A DNA stretch of 64,000 nucleotides, taken from NCBI GenBank assembly GCA_963575745.1, contig CAUYUJ010019885.1, forward strand, positions 89,514-153,513, given 5' to 3'. Positions 63,634-64,000 of the stretch are shown in pieces. Position numbers and translations under genes: made by a program. The notes beneath the pieces were generated by a model, which saw only the letters and a program-made list of their open reading frames with translations, was not told the origin of the DNA and ran no database searches. Source of the DNA: Prorocentrum cordatum (lineage: Eukaryota; Sar; Dinophyceae; Prorocentrales; Prorocentraceae). Each line of letters opens with the position of its first letter. Within the stretch, counting starts at the first letter, position 1.

Positions 63634-64000
63634 TTGTTCAATCAGCGGATGGCACGGCATTTCACCGCGTCCGCCGGGAATGAAGCTGGATCAAACAAGG
63701 CACAGGACGGACGCATGTTCTGAGTCTGGTTGCATCCAGATAAAGCCTGAGTTCAGTGGAACCTTCACTTACTCGAAGTAGCGACATCATAGTAACAATA
63801 ATGACAAGATGAAGGCAATATATGCGGCAAGCCATGCTCAGGCAAGCGACAAGCATGCTAACCGATCTAAATGCGCGCCAAATCTAAACGTCCCACAGGC
63901 AAGCCGCGTGCAGGCTTGACCAGACTGAACGCAAGCTGGCACACAGTCAAGGCGAGTTGAATGTGCTATCTTGTGACTGCTATGCTCTTCATAATCGTAC
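63634..64000. other. Right-edge stretch, nothing recognised
   Basis: AT-richer unique sequence; no ORF or repeat of note. Confidence 0.5.

Overview
The window looks like nuclear DNA of a dinoflagellate. The evidence is very high GC, dense (CTC)n/(GGA)n, (GAC)n and (TTG)n microsatellites, many minisatellites, and relicts of the 22-nt dinoflagellate spliced leader (DinoSL) just 5' of several reading frames. There are also LINE-type retrotransposons of the kind common in dinoflagellate genomes. I cannot name the species. No tRNA, rRNA, SL-RNA gene or housekeeping gene was recognised. Almost everything legible is transposable-element or repeat sequence; only a few ORFs are protein-like without being obvious transposon genes. 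One assembly gap (100 N) lies at 21401-21500. No searches were run; family statements rest on motifs read by eye and on general knowledge.

Layout. 1-4411 (minus): a LINE (called LINE-A) with an unbroken 1217-codon frame holding an AP-like endonuclease, a reverse transcriptase with FVDD, and zinc fingers; it runs off the left edge. 6798-8999 (minus): a 733-aa protein with an N-terminal Cys cluster and a C-terminal cupin-like motif. 12207-17293 (minus): three pieces of what looks like one broken dinoflagellate multicopy gene. The first piece is 991 aa, starting 15 bp after a degenerate SL relict. 17830-18855 (minus): ORF1 of an SL-tagged LINE whose 5' end abuts a (TA)n tract. 19.3-29.8 kb: non-coding repeats, including short elements with terminal inverted repeats, a foldback element and microsatellites. 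30.1-32.7 kb: the 3' part of another LINE (LINE-C), broken by a single amber codon and bounded on both sides by (CTC)n. 32.7-41.4 kb: repeats. 42134-48317: LINE-B, with an SL relict (1 mismatch), ORF1, endonuclease, RT (YIDD) and RNase H, carrying about four frameshifts and also sitting inside (CTC)n. Two inverted copies of an element with 83-bp tandem units flank it at 40.4-41.3 and 48.95-49.57 kb. 49.6-64 kb: long GGA, GAC and TTG tracts, a ~103-bp satellite, a duplicated ~0.8-kb segment, and a 1.65-kb minisatellite built of GGTTGC hexamers.

Main idea. At least two LINE lineages here carry a DinoSL relict 109-110 nt before an ORF1 with a RanBP2-like zinc finger. This implies that a trans-spliced mRNA was the template for retrotransposition. 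LINE-B, LINE-C and the 83-bp-unit element all begin and end in the same (CTC)n/(GGA)n repeat, in one fixed relative orientation for the two LINEs. That suggests microsatellite-directed insertion. The other strong signal is a set of ~150-200-bp elements with CCAGAC-type inverted ends and hairpins that show compensatory changes between copies.
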